Below, one piece after another: positions 1 through 7,130 of a stretch of DNA of 22,821 nucleotides (its first letter is position 1; every line of letters begins with the position of its first letter). Origin of the DNA: JACDBD01 sp050743385 (lineage in GTDB: Bacteria > Actinomycetota > Acidimicrobiia > IMCC26256 > JACDBD01); contig JBOGFJ010000189.1 of NCBI GenBank assembly GCA_050743385.1, positions 1-22,821 of the forward strand. The letters are read 5' to 3'. The position numbers and the translations under genes are program-made. The notes below the pieces were generated by a model. It searched no databases. It saw only the letters and a list, made by a program, of their open reading frames with translations, and was not told the origin of the DNA.

Positions 1-69
1 ATCCAGCGCGATGTGCAGCACGCCGTCGCGCACCTCGATCGCGACGCCGTCGGCAGCCCCCGTCGTCAT
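1..69 (-). CDS. Enoyl-CoA hydratase/isomerase (crotonase) family, N-terminal fragment
   Basis: Only the first 23 codons are in the window; the gene runs off the left edge. The translation from the ATG at 69-67 contains VRDGVLHIALD, the usual first beta-strand of crotonase-fold proteins, which is normally followed by an RP motif outside the window. Its ATG overlaps the TGA of the acyl-CoA dehydrogenase by four bases (ATGA), so the two are almost certainly co-transcribed and translationally coupled. By context it would hydrate or isomerise the enoyl-CoA made by the dehydrogenase. The family call rests on a short stretch, so the catalytic residues cannot be judged. Confidence 0.6.
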   Translation of the reverse strand, partial: MTTGAADGVAIEVRDGVLHIALD

Positions 70-1208
70 GCGAGCGCCTCCTCGATGCACACGCTGATCG
101 ACCATGCGTGCGCGTCGGAATCACCGAACAGCTGTTCGAGCACCCACGCGCGCTTGAGCAGGTAGTTGGGCAGCATCTCCCAGGTGAAGCCCGTGCCGCC
201 GTGTACCTGGATCGCCGCACGCGCGTTCTCGAGCGCGGCTTCGCCGGCGAGCAGCTTGGCCGTGGAGCTCGCGCGGATCGGGTCGCTGATCCCTGGGTCG
301 TCGAGTACCGCGGCCGCGGCGTAGGTGGCGCTGCGGGCGAGCGCGGTGCGGACATACATGTCGGCGAGGATGTGCTGGATCGCCTGGAACGATCCGATCG
401 GCACGCCGAACTGCTCCCGGTGCTTGGCGTACTCGAGCGTCACGTCGAAAATCGTCTGGCACGTCCCCACCATCTCGAGCGCGAGAGACGTCGTCGCCTC
501 GTCGACCGCCCGGCGCAGCGCGACCGCGGTGCCCGCGCCCGGCTCGCCGAGAATCCGGTCGGGCTCGACACGCGCACCGTCGAGGGTGAGGCGGGCGAGC
601 CCGCGGCTCGGGTCGAGCGAGGCGATCGGCTCGACGGTGACCTCGTCGTGCGCGACGACGTACCCGCCCACGCCGTCGTCCCCTTCGGTGCCCGGCAGGC
701 GGGCGACCACGACGATCTCGTCGGCGCCCGCAGCTCCCACCACTGCGTCCTTCACTCCCGCGAGGACCGCGCCGTTCCCGTCGGGTGTGGCGGTTGCGGT
801 GACACGCGCCGGGTCGTAGCTGCCGCCCGTCTCGGTGAGCGCGAGCGCGCCCGTGGCCTCGCCGGTCGCCACGCCCGCGAGGAAACGGGCGGACTGCTCG
901 CTCGAGCCCGCTTCGCGGACGGCGGGGGCGAACTGGGTGACGGTCGGGAGGTACGGGCCCGGCGCCATCACCCGGCCGAGCTCCTCGACGACCACCGCGA
1001 GCTCCACCATGCCGAGGCCGAGCCCGCCCGCGCGCTCCGGGACCGTGAGCGCGGGCCAACCCAGCTCGACCATGCGTGCCCACAGGTCGTCGGGCGCGAC
1101 GCCCTTCGCGACCACCTCGCGCACCACGCTCATCGGGCACTCGCGGGCGAGCACCGAGCGCACGCCCTCGCGGAGGTGCTCCTGCTCTTCCGAGAACTCC
1201 AGTTCCAT
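66..1208 (-). CDS. Acyl-CoA dehydrogenase (FadE family)
   Basis: This 380-aa protein has the normal length for an FAD-dependent acyl-CoA dehydrogenase. The N-terminal helical domain starts with FSEEQEHLREGVR. The middle beta domain carries ALTETGGSYDPA (about residues 122-134), the flavin/substrate-side loop. The C-terminal helical domain has the signature REQFGVPIGSFQAIQH (264-279) and HGGTGFTWE (336-344). The last motif is common in actinobacterial FadE proteins of steroid and branched-acyl catabolism, many of which work as alpha2beta2 pairs. No partner dehydrogenase is seen here, though one could lie beyond the left edge. I could not identify the catalytic glutamate with confidence. The ATG lies 2 bases after the stop of the upstream ligase, and its own TGA overlaps the next crotonase start, so it is the middle gene of a ligase-dehydrogenase-crotonase operon. 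The substrate is unknown. Confidence 0.93.
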   Translation of the reverse strand: MELEFSEEQEHLREGVRSVLARECPMSVVREVVAKGVAPDDLWARMVELGWPALTVPERAGGLGLGMVELAVVVEELGRVMAPGPYLPTVTQFAPAVREAGSSEQSARFLAGVATGEATGALALTETGGSYDPARVTATATPDGNGAVLAGVKDAVVGAAGADEIVVVARLPGTEGDDGVGGYVVAHDEVTVEPIASLDPSRGLARLTLDGARVEPDRILGEPGAGTAVALRRAVDEATTSLALEMVGTCQTIFDVTLEYAKHREQFGVPIGSFQAIQHILADMYVRTALARSATYAAAAVLDDPGISDPIRASSTAKLLAGEAALENARAAIQVHGGTGFTWEMLPNYLLKRAWVLEQLFGDSDAHAWSISVCIEEALA

Positions 1209-1210
1209 CC

Positions 1211-2725
1211 CTATGGCCTCGCTCGCTGCGGGCCGTCACGAACCAACCGGGCGAGCGCGTCGCGGTCGACCTTCTCCATCGCGGTGAGGGGGAGCGCGTC
1301 GACGATCTTCACCGCCTCGGGGAGCTTGTACGACGCGACCCGGGGCTCGGCGTAGGCGCGCAGCTCCTCGAGTGCCGGCGCGGGTGCGCCCTTGCGTGCC
1401 ACCACGACCGCCACGGCCACTTCGCCCATGACGGGATCGGGGCGGGGGACGACGGCCACGGCCGCCACCGCCGGGTGGGTCGACAACACGCTCTCGACCT
1501 CCACCGGGTACACGTTGTACCCGCCGCGCACGTACATCTCCTTGCTCCGGCCTACGAGACGCAGGCGGCCGCGGTCGTCGACCCAGCCGAGGTCGCCGGT
1601 CCGAACGTAGCCGTCGGCGGTGAACGCCGCCGCCGTCGCCTCGGGGTCGTTCCAATACGCGCTCATCACCGCGGGGGACCGCAGGCACACGGCCCCGACC
1701 TCACCGTCCGCCACGGGCCGGTCGTCGGCGTCGAGCACCGCGAGGTCGACCGAGGGATGCGGTCGCCCCACGCTCACGACCGCGTCTTCTTCGGGATCGT
1801 CGAAGGCGGTACCGAGGCCGATGCCCGCCTCCGTGCACGAGTAGCGGGTGGCGAGGGCGGCGCCGAAGCGGGCGCGCGCTTCCTCGGCCAGCCCGGGCGT
1901 CACCGGCCCGCCGCCGACCACGATGAAGCGGACGCTGTCGAGGTCGTAGCGGTCGAAGTCGGGCTGGCGCAGCATGAGTGCGAGCTGGGTGGGTACGCCC
2001 GCGACCGTCGTCATGCGCTGCTCCGCCAGCAGGCGAAGGGCGTCACCCGCGCGCCAGCGGTCCATCAGAAAGGTCGTGCCGCCGCGCCGGAGGTTCCCGG
2101 CGAGCTTCGTCATGAACCCGAGATGCGCGAAGGGTGTCCCGCTGAAGCCGCGGCCGCCACTGCCCCAGGCATCGCCCACGTCGGTGGCGGTGATGAACCC
2201 GAGCTGTCGATTGCAGTACAGCGCGCCCTTGGGCACGCCGGTCGTACCCGACGTGAACACGATCGCCACCGGACGATCGGGGTCGACGGGGAGCGGTGCG
2301 GGCGCGTCGCCGTCGCGCACCCGGAGCGGGCCGAGCGCGTCATCGAGCGTCTCGGCTGCCGGGGCTTCGATCACCTCCACGCCCGTAGGGGTGGCAGTGA
2401 CGAGCCCGGGTGCGGTCACGACGAGCGCGGGCTGTGCGAGCGCGAGCACGGCGGCGCGCTCGGCCGGCGCGAGCCGGTCGTTCACGCCCGCGGTGATGGC
2501 GCCGAGCTTCGCCGCCGCCAGGTATGCGAGCAGGTACTCGGGGCCCGGCGGGAGCATGAGCGCGAGCACCGAGCTCGGCCCGAGCGCTCGACGAGCGAGA
2601 CCGATGGCGAGCTCGTCGGAGGCACGGTCGAGGTCGCGGTAGCTGATCGGCCGGCCACCTACGGTCATGTAGGCGGTAGCATCACGGAACCGCCGTGCCG
2701 CTTCGTGCGCAACCTCCGGGAGCAT
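1211..2725 (-). CDS. AMP-forming acyl-CoA synthetase (class I adenylate-forming)
   Basis: This 504-aa enzyme activates a carboxylic acid to its acyl-CoA through an acyl-adenylate. Landmarks are the nucleotide loop TSGTTGVPKG (residues 158-167), YSCTE (295-299), TGDLGWVDDRGRL starting at 376, the hinge region GRSKEMYVRGGYNVYP, and the C-terminal catalytic lysine in PLTAMEKVDR (K485). All expected core motifs are present, so it should be active. The frame is open upstream to 2830, but I chose the ATG at 2725 because it gives the normal family N-terminus (LPEVAHEAARRF) and does not run into the divergent regulator. No clear ribosome binding site precedes it. It heads the operon with the acyl-CoA dehydrogenase and a crotonase, so it probably activates the substrate of that pathway. 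Chain-length or ring specificity cannot be deduced. Confidence 0.92.
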   Translation of the reverse strand: MLPEVAHEAARRFRDATAYMTVGGRPISYRDLDRASDELAIGLARRALGPSSVLALMLPPGPEYLLAYLAAAKLGAITAGVNDRLAPAERAAVLALAQPALVVTAPGLVTATPTGVEVIEAPAAETLDDALGPLRVRDGDAPAPLPVDPDRPVAIVFTSGTTGVPKGALYCNRQLGFITATDVGDAWGSGGRGFSGTPFAHLGFMTKLAGNLRRGGTTFLMDRWRAGDALRLLAEQRMTTVAGVPTQLALMLRQPDFDRYDLDSVRFIVVGGGPVTPGLAEEARARFGAALATRYSCTEAGIGLGTAFDDPEEDAVVSVGRPHPSVDLAVLDADDRPVADGEVGAVCLRSPAVMSAYWNDPEATAAAFTADGYVRTGDLGWVDDRGRLRLVGRSKEMYVRGGYNVYPVEVESVLSTHPAVAAVAVVPRPDPVMGEVAVAVVVARKGAPAPALEELRAYAEPRVASYKLPEAVKIVDALPLTAMEKVDRDALARLVRDGPQRARP

Positions 2726-2726
2726 C

Positions 2727-3383
2727 GTGGCGAGAGCGTACAAGTCGTCGCCCGCGGGCACGCCCGCCCAGCAGCGTGAGCTGCGCGCGCAGGGCCGCCG
2801 CACGATGGGCAAGCTGTTCGACGCCGGCATGCGCGTGTTCGCCGAGCGGGGCTATCACGCCGCTCGCGTCGACGACATCGTGCGCGCTGCTCGCACCTCG
2901 CACGGAACCTTCTACCTCTATTTCGCCAACAAGGAAGACCTCCTCCGCGCACTCGCCGTCGACTGCGCCGAGGAGATGATGAAGCTCGCCGACGGGATCG
3001 GCCCGATCGGCCCCGACGAGGACGGCTACGAGGAGCTCCGGGCATTCCTCGCACAGTTCGTCACGACGTACCGGCGCTACGGGCCGGTGATCCGAGCATG
3101 GATGGAGGATCAAGTCGCCGACCGAGAGGTCGACCGGCTCGGCGTGAAGGCCTTCACCGCGATCGGTGCCCATCTCGGTGAGCGCATGCGTGAGGCCGGC
3201 GTCGACATCGCCGACAACGAGCCCGCCGCGGTCGGCGCGCTCATGGCGATGCTCGAGCGTTTCAACTACGCGCTGGCGTCACGCCGTATCACCCTCGACG
3301 ACGACGACGTGCTCGACACGCTGACCCGCATCATCCACCGCGGGTTCTTTGGTGCGCCCGCCGGTCCGACCCGCCGGGGCTGA
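2727..3383 (+). CDS. TetR/AcrR family transcriptional regulator
   Basis: This 218-aa protein has the classic N-terminal TetR helix-turn-helix at about residues 28-73, including VFAERGYHAARVDDIV and HGTFYLYFANKEDLL. The C-terminal helical ligand domain is specific to this protein. The GTG start at 2727 is preceded by GGGAG at 2718-2722 (4-base spacing); an ATG at 2805 would remove most of the arm ahead of helix 1 and is less likely. The gene lies head to head with the acyl-CoA ligase, with a single base between the two start codons. That arrangement usually means the regulator represses the neighbouring operon and itself, with the ligand a pathway acyl-CoA or acid. The palindrome found at three other divergent promoters in this window is not present at this junction, so its target site is unproven. 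Confidence 0.92.
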   Translation: MARAYKSSPAGTPAQQRELRAQGRRTMGKLFDAGMRVFAERGYHAARVDDIVRAARTSHGTFYLYFANKEDLLRALAVDCAEEMMKLADGIGPIGPDEDGYEELRAFLAQFVTTYRRYGPVIRAWMEDQVADREVDRLGVKAFTAIGAHLGERMREAGVDIADNEPAAVGALMAMLERFNYALASRRITLDDDDVLDTLTRIIHRGFFGAPAGPTRRG

Positions 3384-3561
3384 CGCGCGCGACCCAGGTA
3401 CGCCGAACTGGCGACCCGATTTTGTGCTCCGGCAGCAGTTCGGGTGGCAAGTTGTCCGGGAAGCGCCGCCGTCGGCGTGATTTGCGGCCGGATTGCGCCG
3501 TGTTTTCGAGAAGGGCCTTTTGGGCAGACTCGGCCGGACCACACGCGATACGGGAGGTCCC

Positions 3562-3846
3562 ATGCTGCAGATCACTCCGGAGGCGACGGGCGTCGTACGG
3601 GCGATGCGCGAGCAGCGGGGTATCCCCGACGAATACGGCCTCCGCGTGTACTCCGACAACACCGACGACGGGCAGCAGGCCATTCGCCTCGGTTTCGCCG
3701 ACGAGCCCTTCGAGGGCGACCAGGTGACCGAGGCTGAGGCGGCGCGGGTGTTCGTGGCGCCCGACCTGGCCGATGCGCTGGCTGACATCGTCATCGACGT
3801 CGACCAGGCGGGCGAGGAGACGAAGCTGGTCCTGCGTCCGACCTGA
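3562..3846 (+). CDS. HesB/IscA-like small protein lacking all cysteines
   Basis: This 94-aa protein starts MLQITPEATGVVRAM and has the overall pattern of the Fe-S biogenesis (HesB/IscA) fold, with RVYSDNTDDGQQAIRLGF in the middle and a C-terminal strand KLVLRPT. True A-type carriers have three conserved cysteines. This protein contains no cysteine, so it should not hold a cluster that way; it resembles the YneR-type side branch of the superfamily, whose role is unclear. I chose the ATG at 3562 over the longer open frame from 3493 because an excellent GGGAGG (3552-3557) sits 4 bases upstream and the family alignment begins here. The next gene starts 31 bases after its stop in the same direction. 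The upstream gap 3384-3561 holds no gene and no promoter I can defend. Confidence 0.8.
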   Translation: MLQITPEATGVVRAMREQRGIPDEYGLRVYSDNTDDGQQAIRLGFADEPFEGDQVTEAEAARVFVAPDLADALADIVIDVDQAGEETKLVLRPT

Positions 3847-3877
3847 CGGCGACCGGGGCAGGAATTACATCATTACA

Positions 3878-5047
3878 ATGCGGGCGGTGCCCGTCCCGCT
3901 CCCCGGCCCCGACACGGTCCTGCTCCGCCCGCCCGATGCCGACGAGGTCGCGACGACGGCGCGCGGCGTGGCATCGGCGGTCGCGCCCGCGGGTGGCCTG
4001 ACCGAGGTCCAGCGGGTCCTGATCGAGGCGCTGTTCCCGGCGATGACCGGCCACCCTGTCGACGTGGGCGCCTACGTCCCGATGACGGCCGCCGAGTTCG
4101 CCCGGTCGCTCGCACGGCGGGATCTCCAGTTCCGGTCCCGGGGCGTGCAGGTGATGCTCCTGTGCGCGCTGGTGTTGCGCCCACTTCCCCCGGGGGTCGT
4201 CGCCCGCATCGCCGACTTCGCCCGCGAGCTCGGCGTCGACGACGCGATGATCGAGGTGGCGCAGCGGTTCGCGCGCGGCGCCCTCGGCCTCGCGGCGTTC
4301 GACTTCGAGCGCAACGGATACACCGCGACGTGGTCAGCGCGGGACGCCGCCGCCCTGCACACGTCAGTCGAGCTCGGCTCGGCGTGGGACGTCGCGGTCC
4401 ACGATCCTGAGCTCGCAGCGCGGTGGGCCGCGCTCGAACACCTACCGCCCGCGTCGCTCGGGCGGCGAGTGTGGGAGATGTACCAGGCGCGCGGGTTCGT
4501 GTTTCCCGGTCTGCCGGGGTCCGCTCCGCCACTGCTGGCGCAGCACGACTGGGTGCACGTCTTGGCCGACTACGGCACCACCGTCGAGTCGGAGCTGGAG
4601 GTGTTCGCATTCATCGCGCGCGCGAACGACGAGATGCGCGGCTTCTCGCTGCTCGCGATGGTGGTCTCGCTGTTCGAGACCGGGTACCTGCGCAGGGGCG
4701 CGGGCCTGTTCCAAGCGGACCCCGGTCATGTCTCGACCGGGCGCGGGGTTGCCGTGCGAATCGCCGACGCCATGCGCAGAGGAGCGCAGTGCAGCGACCG
4801 GGTGACGGGGAGCGACAGCATCGACTTCCTCCGTCTCGACTGGTTCGAGCTCGCGCCGCTCCTGCTCGACGACGCCCGCGACCGTTTCGGCCTCCCCCCG
4901 AAGTCTGCCGCTGCGGTGGCCGCCGGGGCCGTCGGGCCCTGGGAGCCGGGCGGGATCAGCCCGTTCCAGGAGCGGTCGGCCCGAACGCTCGCGGAGCAAG
5001 ACGGTCGCGAGTACGACGCGTACGGCGCGACGAGCTCACTTCACTGA
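3878..5047 (+). CDS. Coq4-like HDxxH-x11-E protein of unknown role
   Basis: This 389-aa protein is not a family I recognise over its full length. Its second half looks like the Coq4 fold. It has LPPASLGRRVWEMY (189-202), then HDWVH (223-227), exactly 11 residues, and glutamate 239. HDxxH-x11-E is the metal-binding signature of Coq4, a factor of ubiquinone biosynthesis. A helical segment with GTGRG-like features follows (STGRGVAVRIADAM). The N-terminal part (about 40-150) is helical and vaguely TerB-like, which is a weak impression only. No signal peptide is seen. The ATG at 3878 was chosen because the AT-rich stretch and family-like sequence begin there; the frame is open further upstream over the HesB-like gene. 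Its stop overlaps the convergent Nfu_N-HEAT gene by 7 bases. Most actinobacteria use menaquinone, so a ubiquinone role is not implied. Confidence 0.72.
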   Translation: MRAVPVPLPGPDTVLLRPPDADEVATTARGVASAVAPAGGLTEVQRVLIEALFPAMTGHPVDVGAYVPMTAAEFARSLARRDLQFRSRGVQVMLLCALVLRPLPPGVVARIADFARELGVDDAMIEVAQRFARGALGLAAFDFERNGYTATWSARDAAALHTSVELGSAWDVAVHDPELAARWAALEHLPPASLGRRVWEMYQARGFVFPGLPGSAPPLLAQHDWVHVLADYGTTVESELEVFAFIARANDEMRGFSLLAMVVSLFETGYLRRGAGLFQADPGHVSTGRGVAVRIADAMRRGAQCSDRVTGSDSIDFLRLDWFELAPLLLDDARDRFGLPPKSAAAVAAGAVGPWEPGGISPFQERSARTLAEQDGREYDAYGATSSLH

Positions 5048-6213
5048 GGCTGCCGGAGCGCGGCGGCGGCCTCGAGCCGCACGCGGAAGTCGGGATCGTC
5101 GCGGCGCGCTTCGACGGCGGGCCGGCTGGATGCCGCGCCGAGCCGCACGATGCCCTTGAGCGCTTTCCACCGAACCCACGGGTCGGAGTCGCCGAGGGCG
5201 TCCTCCAGGAGCGCGCGCACCTCCGCCCAGTCGGTGCCGACCATGGCGTCGACGACGCTGCGCCGCACCACCCGGCTGCGATCGGTGAGGAGACGTGACC
5301 AGACGCGGGTGGCGAGGTCGCGCGGGGCGTCGGCGAGCAGCGTCGCCGCCACCTGACGGCGGGCGGGCTCGTCGTCCTCGCTCGCCGTCAGGAGCCGGTC
5401 GAGGTCGTGCGGCCGTCGCGGATCGAGGCCACCCAGCTCGGTCCAGGCGCGTTCGAGGTGCCGAGGACGATCCGCGTCGTCGTGCGGCGTGCCGACACTG
5501 AGCGAGCGCGTGACCGGCGCCGAGGACGCATCGTCGGGTGCGCCCTCGCCCTCGGTGCGTGCCGGTTCGCCCGCGAACTCGTCGGTGACCGTGGCGAGCA
5601 TCCGTGCGAGCATCGACTCCCAGCGTCCGGGTCGGTCGAGCGACACCGCGACGAAGTCGGGCCCGACGAGCACGCTGGTGACGCCGCCGAAGTCGCCGAA
5701 GAGGCGAGCGACCCTTGGATCCGCCGCAGCATCTTCGGCCGACTCGTACGACCGGCTCGGCCCGCGGTGGAGGGCCGAGGTCGCGAAGCGGATGGTGCGC
5801 GGGCTCGGCGTGGCTTCGGGCACGACCGGTCCGTCGAAGCTGGCCTCGAGGTCGGTCGCCTCCGGCACGTCCTCGAGATCGGCGGTCCACGGATCGTCGG
5901 CGCCGGGCTCCGTCCGCTCGACCCGCAGCCGGAACCGGCCGTCGATCCATCGCCACGTCAACGTCAGCCCGGACGCGAGCGCGGCTTCGCCCGCGCCCTC
6001 GCCCTCGCCGACGAGGTCGGCGAGCGCGTCGTCGTCGACCTCGGTCCACGGGCTGTCGGAGAAGAAGCGCTTGAGGTGCTGCTTCACGGGTGCGAGGGCG
6101 TCGATGGGGAGCGTCCTGACCAGCTCGTTCAGCTGGATCACCGCATCGGGCACCAGCCCGCGCTCCGCCACCTCGCGACGGGCAGCGTCGAGGTCGGGAC
6201 CGAGCTCGGTCAC
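5041..6213 (-). CDS. Nfu_N-domain plus HEAT-repeat protein (CvfC/YpgR-like architecture)
   Basis: From the GTG at 6213 this is 390 aa. An N-terminal region (1-100) has no clear family. Residues of about 138-212 match the Nfu/NifU N-terminal domain: a conserved ATSALHRGPSRSYESAEDA segment, then RVARLF, then GGVTSVLVGPDFVAVS. About 280-390 forms three HEAT-like helical repeats, such as WSRLLTDRSRVVRRSVVDAM and DPWVRWKALKGIVRLG. This order of domains resembles Firmicutes YpgR and staphylococcal conserved virulence factor C. The Nfu cluster-binding CxxC domain is absent, so it is more likely a scaffold or partner-binding protein than a carrier. A longer open frame begins at 6318, inside the preceding crotonase gene; the GTG at 6213 is preferred because it leaves a 46-base gap. 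It probably shares the upstream crotonase/SDR transcript. Confidence 0.75.
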   Translation of the reverse strand: MTELGPDLDAARREVAERGLVPDAVIQLNELVRTLPIDALAPVKQHLKRFFSDSPWTEVDDDALADLVGEGEGAGEAALASGLTLTWRWIDGRFRLRVERTEPGADDPWTADLEDVPEATDLEASFDGPVVPEATPSPRTIRFATSALHRGPSRSYESAEDAAADPRVARLFGDFGGVTSVLVGPDFVAVSLDRPGRWESMLARMLATVTDEFAGEPARTEGEGAPDDASSAPVTRSLSVGTPHDDADRPRHLERAWTELGGLDPRRPHDLDRLLTASEDDEPARRQVAATLLADAPRDLATRVWSRLLTDRSRVVRRSVVDAMVGTDWAEVRALLEDALGDSDPWVRWKALKGIVRLGAASSRPAVEARRDDPDFRVRLEAAAALRQPQ

Positions 6214-6259
6214 GCTCGCGACGCTACCCACGATGCTGGATGCATCGAGCGTCAGCTCG

Positions 6260-7087
6260 TCAGCGGAGCTTCCAGTCGATGCGCTCGCCCGACTCGAAGC
6301 GGGCCTGGCCCTCGGCAATCGACTCGTCGTCGGTTCCCAACCCGATGTACATGTAGGCGAGGCGCAGCGCCTGTCGTTGGCCGAGCTCTCGCGCCGCCCA
6401 GATCGCCCTCACCGTCCCTTGGATGGCGAGCGGAGGCTGCGATGCGATCGCGTTCGCGGCCCATGCGGCCGCGTCGTGCAATTGCTCGTTGGGCACCACT
6501 TCGGAGACCAACCCGATCTCGTGGGCACGCGCGGCCGACAGGCGCTCGTGGTTCCCCAGGAGCGAGAGCCGCATGATCTCGCCGAATGGCATGACCCCCG
6601 ACATGTGCATGGGTTCGAACGCCGCCGTCATGCCGTAGGTGACGTGCGGGTCGAAGAACGTGGCGTGGTCGGCGGCGACGATGAACTCGACCTCGCCGAG
6701 CATGTAGAACGCGCCGCCGCAGGCCATGCCGTTGACGGCCGCGATCACCGGCTTCCACAGGTCGCAGCTCTTGGGCCCGATGTTGTCGCCGGGGTCGTCG
6801 AACATGAACGGCGTCGAACCCGAACCGACCACGTCGGCGTCGGTGGTGGCATCGACGTCGCCGCCCATCTGCTCCAGGCGGTCGATGCCGGTGCAGAAGG
6901 CCTTCTCGCCGGCGCCCGTGAGCACGACGCAGCGCACGTCGTCGTGACGGCGCAGGCCCCGCCAGAGGTTGCGCAGCTCGCGTTGCATCAGCGAGTTGAA
7001 CGCGTTCAGCCGGTCGGGCCGGTTCAGCGTCACCCAGGCGACGCCGTCGCGCTCCTCGTAGGCGAGGGTCTCGAAGTCGGTGTTCAC
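6260..7087 (-). CDS. Crotonase-fold protein (enoyl-CoA hydratase/isomerase family), atypical active site
   Basis: This 275-aa protein starts with a GTG at 7087 and has the crotonase landmarks VTLNRPDRLNAFN (19-31), the first oxyanion loop AFCTGIDRL (63-71), and the second at NGMACGGAFYM (119-129). Classical hydratases carry two catalytic glutamates, one in GGGCEL and one in QPE. Here the corresponding stretches read CGGAFYM and FFDPHVTYG, so both appear replaced. The FFDPHVTYGM form is shared, from memory, by a recurrent actinobacterial EchA subfamily. It may therefore isomerise, hydrolyse or act on an unusual substrate rather than hydrate a simple enoyl-CoA. It follows the SDR gene (ends 7131) with a 43-base gap, in the same direction, so both are likely read from the divergent promoter at 8067-8177. 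Confidence 0.88.
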   Translation of the reverse strand: MNTDFETLAYEERDGVAWVTLNRPDRLNAFNSLMQRELRNLWRGLRRHDDVRCVVLTGAGEKAFCTGIDRLEQMGGDVDATTDADVVGSGSTPFMFDDPGDNIGPKSCDLWKPVIAAVNGMACGGAFYMLGEVEFIVAADHATFFDPHVTYGMTAAFEPMHMSGVMPFGEIMRLSLLGNHERLSAARAHEIGLVSEVVPNEQLHDAAAWAANAIASQPPLAIQGTVRAIWAARELGQRQALRLAYMYIGLGTDDESIAEGQARFESGERIDWKLR

Positions 7088-7130
7088 CCCGGTGACGCTA
7101 CCGCTCGTGTCTCTGGGCGCTCGGCCGCGC

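Noticed and set aside
1076..2779. 567-codon plus-strand open frame opposite the acyl-CoA ligase
   Set aside because: Antisense shadow of a high-GC gene; arginine-, histidine- and glycine-rich with no domain, while the minus strand carries all ligase motifs.
3384..3561. Intergenic region before the HesB-like gene as a promoter or RNA gene
   Set aside because: Several TTG-type and T-rich hexamers occur, but no pair with acceptable spacing stands out; only the ribosome binding site at 3552 is convincing.
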